The translations under genes and the position numbers were made by a program. Under the pieces are notes generated by a model. That model saw only the letters and a program-made list of their open reading frames with translations. It made no database searches and was not told the DNA's origin. A stretch of DNA of 64,000 nucleotides from an uncultured Chlorobiaceae bacterium (lineage in GTDB: Bacteria > Bacteroidota > Chlorobiia > Chlorobiales > Chlorobiaceae), in NCBI GenBank assembly GCA_903994365.1, contig CAJEXL010000005.1:45773-109772 (forward strand), read 5' to 3'. The first letter of the stretch is position 1; the number at the start of each line of letters is the position of its first letter. Below, one piece after another: positions 20,888 to 27,701 of the stretch.

Positions 20888-23098
20888 TCACTCCCAACGC
20901 TTCTCTTCAGGCCCAACAACAATCATTGCGGCAAGTCCAGTCATCCTCTGCGAAGATCGCTTGTTGCCCACAGCGGTTGAAAGCGCTCTGGGGTCGCCGA
21001 TAATCATCACCAGTTTTTTTGCCCTTGTCACCGCAGTATACACAAGGTTCCGTTCAAGCATGGCAAAGTGCTGCATGGAGAGTGGTATCACCACCGCAGG
21101 GTACTCTGACCCCTGGCTTTTATGAATGGTAATGGCATAAGCAAGCGCTATCTCCTCCAGCTCCCCAAACTCATAAAGCACCTCACGGCCATCATAGAGG
21201 ATAGTGATGGTGCTCTCCTCCTCATCAACCACCGCAATCCGCCCGATATCGCCATTGAAAACCTCCTTGTCATAATTGTTGACCAACTGAATCACCTTGT
21301 CGCCCTCCGCATAGATGACTTCGTACCGTACAATTTTCCGGCGGGGATGCGGGTTCAGCCGCTCTTGCAGCAGAGCATTCAGCGCCCTGGTACCAAGCGG
21401 ACCCTTGTTCATGGGGGTAAGCACCTGAATATCGTTCAACCGATCAAAACCGAAACGCTCTGGAATACGATCATCCACCACTAACAGAAGTCTTCGCTGA
21501 ATATCCGCAGTACTTTCGGATGGGACAACGTAAAAATCGGAGAGCTCTTCGCCAGCGTTATGGGATGGAATGGTGAACTCTCCACGGTTGATGCGGTGAG
21601 CATTAACAATAATCTTTGAGCTTTCGGCCTGACGGAAAATCTCGGTCAGACGTACCACTGGAACTGCACCGGAGTTGATCATATCGGCCAGCACAAAGCC
21701 CGGCCCAACAGGGGGAAGCTGGTCAACATCACCGGCAAAGATCAGGGCTGAACGGCTTGAGATGGCCGACAGCAGACGATTCATCAGCACCACATCAATC
21801 ATGGAGGCCTCATCCACAATCACCAGATCAGCTTCAAGTGGATTGGAGTGGCCACGCCTGAAGTCGCGCAGAAATGGGTCGAACTCAAGCAGCCGGTGGA
21901 TCGTTTTCGCCTCCATACCGGTCGCCTCCGACAGCCTTTTGGCCGCCCTACCGGTGGGAGCACAAAGGAGCACCGTCAGCTCTTGCGCCTCAAGAATGTG
22001 AAGAATAGTGTTGATGATGGTGGTCTTGCCCACGCCAGGCCCACCGGTAATGACAATAAACTTGCTCGACAGCGCAAGCGCAACAGCACTTCGCTGCGAC
22101 TCCGACAACTCAATGGCAGAATGCTTTTCAGCCTGCGGAATCACCTTGGCCGAATCAAGGTGCTTCCATGGAAGAACACCCTGCATAATACGGCGAATGC
22201 TCTTGGCCACCCCGGTCTCGGCACGATAAAGCGAGACAAGGTAGTAACTTTTTTCACCCTCATCCTCAACCGCTACAATGGTGCCAATAGAGAGTTCCTG
22301 CCGGAGCGCCTCTTCCAGAACCACTTCGGGGATCGTCAACAGCCTCCTGAAGGCGGCAAGAAGCATTGGTTCAGGCACCTTGCAGTGCCCCTCAAGGGAG
22401 AGTTCCTGAAGCGTATACCCGATGCCCGCACGCGCACGCATCGGAGAATCCATAGGCATGCCAATGTTCCGTGCAATCTGGTCGGCACTTTTGAAACCGA
22501 TTCCGGGAATATCATGGATCAATCGATAAGGGTTGGCGCTCACCATAGCCACCGCATCATCACCATAGACCCGAAAAATCCTTGCAATTCTCGACGTGCT
22601 CACTCCGTGCGAATGAAGAAAAAGCATGATCTTTTTAATCGCCTTCTGCTCCGACCAGCCAGCAATAATCTGCAGCAACTTTTTTTTGCCAATACCGGGA
22701 AGCCCAAGCAGTTGCTCAGGATGATCCTCAATAACCGTGAAGACCTCCATTCCATAAGCCTTCACCAGCACCTTCGCCAGATGTTGGCCAATCCCCTTAA
22801 CCATGCCGGAGGAGAGATATTTGGTAATTCCCTCAAGCGTGTCGGGGGGAATTACCACAAGATGCGTTGCCTTGAACTGGATCCCCCACGTTTTGTCGTT
22901 CTGCCAGCAACCAACCGCTTCGATATGTTGACCCATAGTAACGGCAGCGACGCACCCCACAACCGTTACCAGATCGCGATCCTCCTTTATCTTGAGGCGC
23001 AGCACACTGAACCCCGACGACTCGCTGAAAAAGCTCACCTTCTCAACCACGCCAGTGATGCGCTCTTCGCCGGGAGAGAGGGTGGGAGGGGCGTTCAT
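20888..23098 (-). CDS. recD2: RecD2-type SF1B DNA helicase
   Basis: RecD2 is a 5'-3' helicase found where RecBCD is not the partner. The 736 residues have an N-terminal OB-like domain, helix-hairpin-helix motifs (LLGLPGIGKKKLL near 130-142 and DIPGIGFKSADQIA near 196-209) and Walker A GGPGVGKTT (352-360). LVIVDEASMIDVVLM is motif II, and the C-terminal motif YAITIHKSQGSEYPAVVIPL is present. The length and the HhH region separate it from the RecBCD-bound RecD. It borders the accessory island on its upstream side. Confidence 0.94.
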   Translation of the reverse strand: MNAPPTLSPGEERITGVVEKVSFFSESSGFSVLRLKIKEDRDLVTVVGCVAAVTMGQHIEAVGCWQNDKTWGIQFKATHLVVIPPDTLEGITKYLSSGMVKGIGQHLAKVLVKAYGMEVFTVIEDHPEQLLGLPGIGKKKLLQIIAGWSEQKAIKKIMLFLHSHGVSTSRIARIFRVYGDDAVAMVSANPYRLIHDIPGIGFKSADQIARNIGMPMDSPMRARAGIGYTLQELSLEGHCKVPEPMLLAAFRRLLTIPEVVLEEALRQELSIGTIVAVEDEGEKSYYLVSLYRAETGVAKSIRRIMQGVLPWKHLDSAKVIPQAEKHSAIELSESQRSAVALALSSKFIVITGGPGVGKTTIINTILHILEAQELTVLLCAPTGRAAKRLSEATGMEAKTIHRLLEFDPFLRDFRRGHSNPLEADLVIVDEASMIDVVLMNRLLSAISSRSALIFAGDVDQLPPVGPGFVLADMINSGAVPVVRLTEIFRQAESSKIIVNAHRINRGEFTIPSHNAGEELSDFYVVPSESTADIQRRLLLVVDDRIPERFGFDRLNDIQVLTPMNKGPLGTRALNALLQERLNPHPRRKIVRYEVIYAEGDKVIQLVNNYDKEVFNGDIGRIAVVDEEESTITILYDGREVLYEFGELEEIALAYAITIHKSQGSEYPAVVIPLSMQHFAMLERNLVYTAVTRAKKLVMIIGDPRALSTAVGNKRSSQRMTGLAAMIVVGPEEKRWE

Positions 23099-23274
23099 GA
23101 AAGGCGTTGGGTTACGTGATACTGTTCAAGCTCCACAAGTCAAGGAGATTAGTGGAGAACAATATAGCGTTTCCCGATGGCATAAGAAATTTTGTGCAAC
23201 TACAAAACAAACGACGACATTCTTGAACAAATCAAACTGAAAAAAAACGAGAGCAAAGTTCAATGGCGCAGTAA

Positions 23275-23442
23275 CTGTACATCTATCCCGGCAACCTCAG
23301 CAGTTACTGTTATGAAAGAACTGCCATAGAGTGTAAATTCACTCGTTGGAAAGACTTGATTGACCGGCTCAGGCTCCCTGAAATTGTCGACGAATCGAAA
23401 AGCTTTATGGCAACCCTTGAACAAGACAAAAAAATGTCATGA
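23275..23442 (+). other. Short open frame directly upstream of ptuA, unrecognised
   Basis: A frame of 55 codons ends with a TGA at 23440-23442, overlapping the ptuA ATG as ATGA. It reads sensibly (YIYPGNLSSYCYERTAIEC near its start, WKDLIDRLRLPEIV later). It has no start codon at its 5' end: it is preceded in frame by TAA (23272) and, three codons before that, by an ATG (23263). The only internal ATGs are near the end. It may be the tail of a decayed gene or a small gene broken by one stop. I do not recognise the family. Confidence 0.35.
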
Positions 23443-24749
23443 AAATCAACCACCTCGATTTATCGAACTATAAGGGATTCAAAGAGACGAGCATTGACTT
23501 CGACGATGACTTCAATTTGATCGTTGGTGAAAACGGGAGCGGCAAGAGCAGCTTGCTTGATGCGTTGGCTGTTGCCGCCGGGAGCTTTTTATTGGGTGTG
23601 AAGGGCTACGATTCACGGCATATCAGAGAGGAAGATATCCGTATCGAATACAGCAAACAGAGCGAAAATCCCGTTCCATTGCCCCAGTATCCCGTCTCGG
23701 TTGCGGCAAAAGGTTCCATTTTTGATCCCGAGGCACTGCATGGGAAATGGGATTTAGAGTGGAAGCGGGAGATATATGGCAAAGGGGGCAAGACCACCAG
23801 TAAGGATGCCAGAACCCTGAAAGAGTTGGCGGAAAAGATTGTGCAAAAGGTTCAGGATGATCAACGGGTAACTCTTCCTTTAATTGCATATTATGGGGCA
23901 GGAAGGCTATGGATTCCGACAAAGGAGATGCTGCCGAATGATAACATTCCCTCTGCATTAAGAAATCCTGTTCGTCTCGAAGCCTATACCTTTTGCATTG
24001 ATCCAAGAATAAAATTCAGCGAAATCTTTAATTGGCTCGCAAACGAAAAGTATATCTCTCTGGAGCAGGGTCACGAGAATGCGACGTTCAAGGCCGCAAA
24101 GGATGCCATGAGGCGCTGTGTGGATAATTGCAATTATCTGGATTATAGCGTCAAGGATAAAAATCTTCTGGTTGAATATGGCGGTAAAGGGCGATTACCT
24201 TTCAACCTGCTTAGTGATGGTCAACGATCCATGCTTGCGGTTGTTGCAGACATCGCAATCAAGGCGGCTGTTTTGAATCCACACCATGGCGAAGCCGTTC
24301 TACAAGAGACCTCCGGTGTTGTTTTGCTTGATGAAATAGATTTGCACCTTCACCCCAAATGGCAGCGACAGGTTGTATCGAACCTTAAAAACATTTTTCC
24401 CAAAATTCAGTTTTTTGCCTCAACACACTCCCCACAGGTGATCGGCGAAACACCGGCAAGTCAACTTATTGTTTTGCGGCAAGATGGAAGCTGGTTCAAG
24501 CCAGATGCGTCACTTGGCCTCAACAGCAATGAGGTCTTACGGGATATTATGGGGGCAAACTACGTGAGCCCCGGATTTTCTGAAAAAATTGCAAAACTGG
24601 ACGAATACCTTGCAAATGCTGAATTTGAGGAAGCTCAAAATTTATTGAATGCTCTTCGAAATGAATTTCCAAATGTGCCAGAGTTTGATCGTGTAGACGC
24701 CTATATGGATCGCATGGATGCAATCGCCGGAGAGGATGATTCACGTTAA
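23439..24749 (+). CDS. ptuA: Septu-type defence ATPase (PtuA-like, ABC/SMC-class AAA)
   Basis: In the Septu anti-phage system PtuA is the ATPase that holds or controls the PtuB nuclease. The 436-residue protein has Walker A GENGSGKSS (30-38), an ABC-type signature LSDGQRS (258-264), Walker B VVLLDEIDLHLHP (294-306) and the switch histidine in STHSPQV (328-334). This is the layout of compact OLD/SMC-like defence ATPases. The HNH gene starts 13 bases after its stop, as expected for a ptuAB pair. No reverse transcriptase is nearby, so a retron form is not supported. Family assignment is by motif and context. Confidence 0.8.
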   Translation: MKINHLDLSNYKGFKETSIDFDDDFNLIVGENGSGKSSLLDALAVAAGSFLLGVKGYDSRHIREEDIRIEYSKQSENPVPLPQYPVSVAAKGSIFDPEALHGKWDLEWKREIYGKGGKTTSKDARTLKELAEKIVQKVQDDQRVTLPLIAYYGAGRLWIPTKEMLPNDNIPSALRNPVRLEAYTFCIDPRIKFSEIFNWLANEKYISLEQGHENATFKAAKDAMRRCVDNCNYLDYSVKDKNLLVEYGGKGRLPFNLLSDGQRSMLAVVADIAIKAAVLNPHHGEAVLQETSGVVLLDEIDLHLHPKWQRQVVSNLKNIFPKIQFFASTHSPQVIGETPASQLIVLRQDGSWFKPDASLGLNSNEVLRDIMGANYVSPGFSEKIAKLDEYLANAEFEEAQNLLNALRNEFPNVPEFDRVDAYMDRMDAIAGEDDSR

Positions 24750-24762
24750 TTGCTGCTGACCC

Positions 24763-25497
24763 ATGCGCTATATCGAAAAAAATGAACCACCCCAAGCGCT
24801 TCTCTTCTGGAAAGCTCAACGCAATGCTGCTGCACAGTCCCTTGATTTTGCTGAATTGGGTCGTGTCGAAATGAATGGAGAGATGGTGGATGTCAAGAAA
24901 GCCATCAAATCACAACGACTGAAAGATCAGGGCTTTTTATGTGCATACACAATGCTCCGGATTACGGCAGATACTTCGCATATCGAACACCTCATTCCCC
25001 AGTCATTGTCTCGCATCGAAAAGCATAGAGAACAAACGGTTGAATACGGAAACATGGTAGTGTGTTATCCCGGAAAGGAGAGTAAAGGCTGTATTGAATT
25101 TGGAGCAACTTACCGTGGCGATGCGTTGCTTGCCGTGACACCTCGCGATCCAAAGTGCGAGATTTTGATCCAGTATCATCAGAATGGAACGGTGACAAGC
25201 GATGAACCAGCGGTTGAGCGAATGCTTAATGAGGAAGTTTTGAATCTGAATGCACCAACGCTCAAAGATCGCAGGAAAGATATCTTTGATCAGCATGGAG
25301 TTGGCTTGAGGTCAGATAAGCCTCTGAAGATCAGAGAAGCAGAACGTTTCGTAAACTCTGTCATGAGCCAAAATGCAAAAGGCGAACGTCCTCCTTTTTG
25401 TGTTGCACTTGCCCATGCAGCCCTCAAACATATTGAGCTGCTCAAAAAACGACGTGAACAAGTGAGACCTTATCATCGTCCGTTAACAGGACGTTAA
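24763..25497 (+). CDS. ptuB: Septu-type HNH endonuclease (PtuB-like)
   Basis: This is the probable nuclease effector of the pair. The 244 residues carry an HNH core: HIEHLIPQS (His73, Glu75, His76) and Asn97 in EYGNMVVC, with cysteines 60, 101 and 110 available for a structural zinc. The first cysteine pair reads CAYT where I would expect CxxC. The basic C-terminus HIELLKKRREQVRPY is duplicated 1.2 kb downstream. It is co-oriented with and closely follows the ATPase gene. The role in phage defence is inferred from the family. Confidence 0.78.
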   Translation: MRYIEKNEPPQALLFWKAQRNAAAQSLDFAELGRVEMNGEMVDVKKAIKSQRLKDQGFLCAYTMLRITADTSHIEHLIPQSLSRIEKHREQTVEYGNMVVCYPGKESKGCIEFGATYRGDALLAVTPRDPKCEILIQYHQNGTVTSDEPAVERMLNEEVLNLNAPTLKDRRKDIFDQHGVGLRSDKPLKIREAERFVNSVMSQNAKGERPPFCVALAHAALKHIELLKKRREQVRPYHRPLTGR

Positions 25498-25543
25498 CAG
25501 ATTTTTAAACATAAAGTTGCCATCTGAATCCGGCGAACGCTCA
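25414..25543 (+). repeat. Imperfect direct repeat, copy A (ptuB 3' end plus flank)
   Basis: This segment covers the last about 28 codons of ptuB and 46 bases beyond the stop. A diverged copy lies at 26662-26793. Both code for HIELLKKRRE near the C-terminus, and both continue with closely similar non-coding sequence (AAGTTGCCATCTGAATC here and AACTTGCCACCTGAATC there). Similarity outside the coding part points to DNA duplication, not to convergence. Confidence 0.75.
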
Positions 25544-25544
25544 A

Positions 25545-25720
25545 TTCAGGAACACACGGTCACCAAAAAATTCAAGTCATACCCAACGCCATTTTCGTCA
25601 AGAAATGGTGCGGCGGATGCGTTCGACAAGTTATTCAAACATTTGCGCAACAGTCTCATTATGGTCTCCTACTCCTCCAAAAGCCCCCCGACTCTGGAGG
25701 AAATGGTGACAATTCTGGCA
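25545..25720 (+). pseudogene. Remnant of D12-class adenine-specific DNA methyltransferase
   Basis: The plus-strand translation contains HTVTKKFKSYPTPFSSRNGA, then AFDKLFKHLRNSLIMVSYSS and PPTLEEMV. This resembles the C-terminal half of D12-type adenine methylases, where a SYSS/SYSN segment is followed by a Pro-Thr/Ser-x-Glu-Glu turn. The N-terminal SAM-binding and DPPY parts are missing and no start is visible. It stops where a minus-strand ATPase remnant begins. Family assignment is from pattern memory only. Confidence 0.5.
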
Positions 25721-25721
25721 A

Positions 25722-25873
25722 ATCAGGTCAGCATTGATAAAACGCAAGGTCTGAGCCTCCCGTGGCAAAAAGTCTCAGGCGAATGTTGTTTTGCCCGATC
25801 CGTTCGGCCCGGCAATGATAATGATTTTTTCAACGTCCTTGCCCGCTTGACTGTTTACGTAACCAGTGCTCAC
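25722..25873 (-). pseudogene. Remnant of zeta-toxin-like AAA ATPase (N-terminal piece)
   Basis: On the minus strand, a frame from a GTG at 25873 reads VEKIIIIAGPNGSGKTTFA, then a TGA stop, then DFLPREAQTLRFINADLIC in the same frame. This is the N-terminus of the zeta-toxin/UDP-GlcNAc-kinase-like ATPase family, with its P-loop and the following INADLI motif. The stop falls two residues after the P-loop threonines, and the rest of the gene is missing beyond about 25722. It is non-functional as it stands. Confidence 0.6.
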
Positions 25874-25992
25874 CAAAAAAGATAACAATTTGACGGGAAC
25901 ATCTTCACTGCCATATTCACCGCGAATGCGATATTGTTGTAATAAAGAGTGAGTTAAACTGGGTGGGACATATTTTCATATTTCCATTCGAA

Positions 25993-26073
25993 AATTCTGA
26001 TAATTTTATACTTTGATGTACTCTTGGCACTATATCAGAATTGCTATATAATGAGCTGTGTGCATTCAGAATT
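25993..26073 (+). promoter_or_regulatory. Promoter and operator-like repeats of the toxin-antitoxin pair
   Basis: A near-consensus sigma-70 promoter is present: TTGGCA at 26024-26029, 17 bases, TATAAT at 26047-26052. A perfect 10-bp inverted repeat (AATTCTGATA at 25993-26002 and TATCAGAATT at 26033-26042) brackets the -35 box, with its right arm in the spacer. A third half-site TCAGAATT lies at 26066-26073, near the expected start of transcription. This is the layout expected for autorepression by an antitoxin or antitoxin-toxin complex. Confidence 0.8.
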
Positions 26074-26107
26074 ATCCGTATTGTTTATGTAAAGAGAGGG
26101 AGATATT

Positions 26108-26314
26108 ATGAGAAATATTGCAATTGACATATCGGAAGAGGAGCTACAACATGTTTGGCAGGCTTACCAAACCCTGCAGCTTTTTATGGAAAAAATCCTC
26201 TCCCCAAATGAATTGTATCAAACAAAGTTTCTTCAGGGACTTCAGGAGGCTGTTGCCGACGTACAGAATGATCAGATAACGGAGGTTACCACCTTTGAAG
26301 ACTTTATCGCCTAA
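26108..26314 (+). CDS. Putative antitoxin of a type II toxin-antitoxin pair
   Basis: A 68-residue acidic protein (MRNIAIDISEEELQHVWQ at the start, EVTTFEDFIA at the end), preceded by a strong GGGAG ribosome-binding site. Its size, acidity and position right before a RelE/ParE-like toxin make it the likely antitoxin. I do not recognise a named DNA-binding fold in it. Its last 20 bases overlap the toxin gene. Operator-like repeats lie upstream. Confidence 0.75.
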   Translation: MRNIAIDISEEELQHVWQAYQTLQLFMEKILSPNELYQTKFLQGLQEAVADVQNDQITEVTTFEDFIA

Positions 26315-26582
26315 GCGAAAAATTCAGAAGACCTCACGCTTTACGAGAGATGTCAAAAAGTTACCGACACCTGTTCAAAAAGAAGCTTTCATAACTGCGC
26401 AACAGTTAGCGGACGATGTTTTTCATCCTGAGTTGAGCGTTCGGCACATGACAGGATTCAAAGGTGTTTATCGAGTTGTTGTGATGACGGACTATCGTAT
26501 GATTTTTTCTTATGATTCGGAGATACTGTACTTGTTGCGAATAGGGCATCGGAAGGAAATTTATCGAAAATTAGAGTTATAG
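26295..26582 (+). CDS. RelE/ParE-superfamily toxin (TTG start)
   Basis: A 95-residue basic protein with the RelE/ParE pattern: FTRDVKKLPTPVQKEA as the helical hairpin, then VYRVVVMTDYRMIFSYDSEI and YLLRIGHRKEIYRKL as the beta-sheet with its terminal Arg/His-Lys residues. The only sensible start is TTG at 26295, inside the antitoxin gene. It is supported by GGAGG 9 bases upstream. Whether it cleaves mRNA or poisons gyrase cannot be told from sequence. Confidence 0.8.
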   Translation: MKTLSPKRKIQKTSRFTRDVKKLPTPVQKEAFITAQQLADDVFHPELSVRHMTGFKGVYRVVVMTDYRMIFSYDSEILYLLRIGHRKEIYRKLEL

Positions 26583-26661
26583 GCACCAAACAATGGCTTG
26601 CAGGTGAGGCGTGAATAATCAACTGATACGGCAAAAACTGGTCAGAAGCTGAGTATTCACC

Positions 26662-26793
26662 GCTTGCGGATCTCGAACATATTGAATTGCTCAAAAAACG
26701 ACGTGAACGAGTGAAACTGTATCGCCCTCCGTTATAAGAACATTAACAAGAGTGTTACCCATCAACTTGCCACCTGAATCTGGCGAACCCTCA
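26662..26793 (+). repeat. Imperfect direct repeat, copy B (second ptuB 3' end)
   Basis: Diverged second copy of 25414-25543. It encodes LADLEHIELLKKRRER and ends KLYRPPL with a TAA, then matches the flank of copy A for about 46 bases. No HNH core precedes it, so this is only the tail of a former gene. Between the two copies lie the methylase and ATPase remnants and the intact toxin-antitoxin pair. Confidence 0.7.
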
Positions 26794-26861
26794 TCAGCAT
26801 CGGTCATCCCTTCGGCTATGGAGACAATCAATTTCCACAGAGATCTCCGGGACATCATCAT

Positions 26862-26925
26862 GCGGTGAATAGCGGCATCATTCACCGCACAATATGCGGC
26901 GATTTATCTTGTCTTTGCGGCGAAT
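26862..26925. repeat. Cluster of GCGGYGAAT-type repeats upstream of the fic remnant
   Basis: A perfect inverted repeat (GCGGTGAAT at 26862-26870, ATTCACCGC at 26880-26888) is followed by two related direct copies, TGCGGCGAT at 26895-26903 and TGCGGCGAAT at 26916-26925. They end about 38 bases before the ATG of the Fic-family remnant. This resembles a regulator-binding array or a small repeat-derived element. Confidence 0.5.
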
Positions 26926-26962
26926 AAAAGTTATAATCACCTTCAATGATGCAGTGATTACT

Positions 26963-27665
26963 ATGTGGATATACGAATATCAACACTGGCCCAACTTCAC
27001 CTGGGATACTGAAGCACTCGCTTTTCAAATTAGCAGATTTACGCCATCGCCAAGGTCGCCTGCTTGGCCGTATGGAAGCTCTTGGCTTTGAACTGAAACA
27101 AGAAGCGAGCCTCAATACGCTCACCAATGACGTTATCACCCCCTCTGCTATCGAAGGGGAAAGCCTTGAGACCGAAGAAGTTCGCTCATCGATTGCGCGT
27201 CATCTGGGTATTGCTGTCGCCGGGCTTGTTCCCGCAAGTCGCAGAGTTGATGGCGTTGTTGAGATGATGCTGGATGCCACACAAGGTTACTCCAGACCAC
27301 TGACCAGAGAGCGACTGTGTGGCTGGCATGCAACCTTATTTCCAACAGGTCGAAGCGGTTTCTGGATTGCCTTGGACGGGCGATATCAAACGCCGAAAAA
27401 ACACTTGGCAACGTGCTCTTTAAAGCGCAGCTTTGGAACAAGATCAACCAAAACCCTGTCAATGAACGACAACGAACTGTTATCAACCGCATGTTGGAAG
27501 ATGATTTCAAGGGACATATCCATACTTCCAAATATGCGAGGCTGAGCAAGTGTTCGAATGACACGGCTCTGAGGGATATTCAGGATTTAACGGCGCGGGG
27601 CATTCTTGTTCAAAACCCCGGTCGAAGTCGTACCACCAGTTACCGCCTACCGGAGAGGATTGCCA
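26963..27665 (+). pseudogene. Fic-family protein (DUF4172-Fic-winged helix), frameshifted and core-deleted
   Basis: The ATG at 26963 opens a DUF4172-like N-terminus (MWIYEYQHWPNFTWDTEALA). The frame shifts near 27020, after which RHRQGRLLGRMEALGF and TPSAIEGESLETEEVRSSIA follow. After LFPTGRSG (about 27350) the sequence jumps to ISNAEKTLGNVLFKAQLWNK and the C-terminal winged-helix part KCSNDTALRDIQDLTARGIL. The HPFxDGNGR AMPylation motif and about 150 residues around it are absent. One frameshift plus one internal deletion make it a clear pseudogene. Its end overlaps the opposing solenoid gene. Confidence 0.8.
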
Positions 27666-27701
27666 TATTACGTTGCATCACTCTCTTCAAAAATCAGTGC
27701 C

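Noticed and set aside
21848..23119. A 423-codon plus-strand open frame.
   Set aside because: It is fully antisense to recD2, whose motifs are complete; the frame has no recognisable domain.
23272..23274. Recoding of the TAA before the small ptuA-upstream frame.
   Set aside because: TAA is not a known selenocysteine or pyrrolysine codon and no slippery site is visible; simple decay is more likely.
23099..25500. A retron (reverse transcriptase plus msr/msd) with PtuAB effectors.
   Set aside because: No reverse transcriptase motif (such as YADD) in any frame nearby and no paired msr/msd-like repeat.
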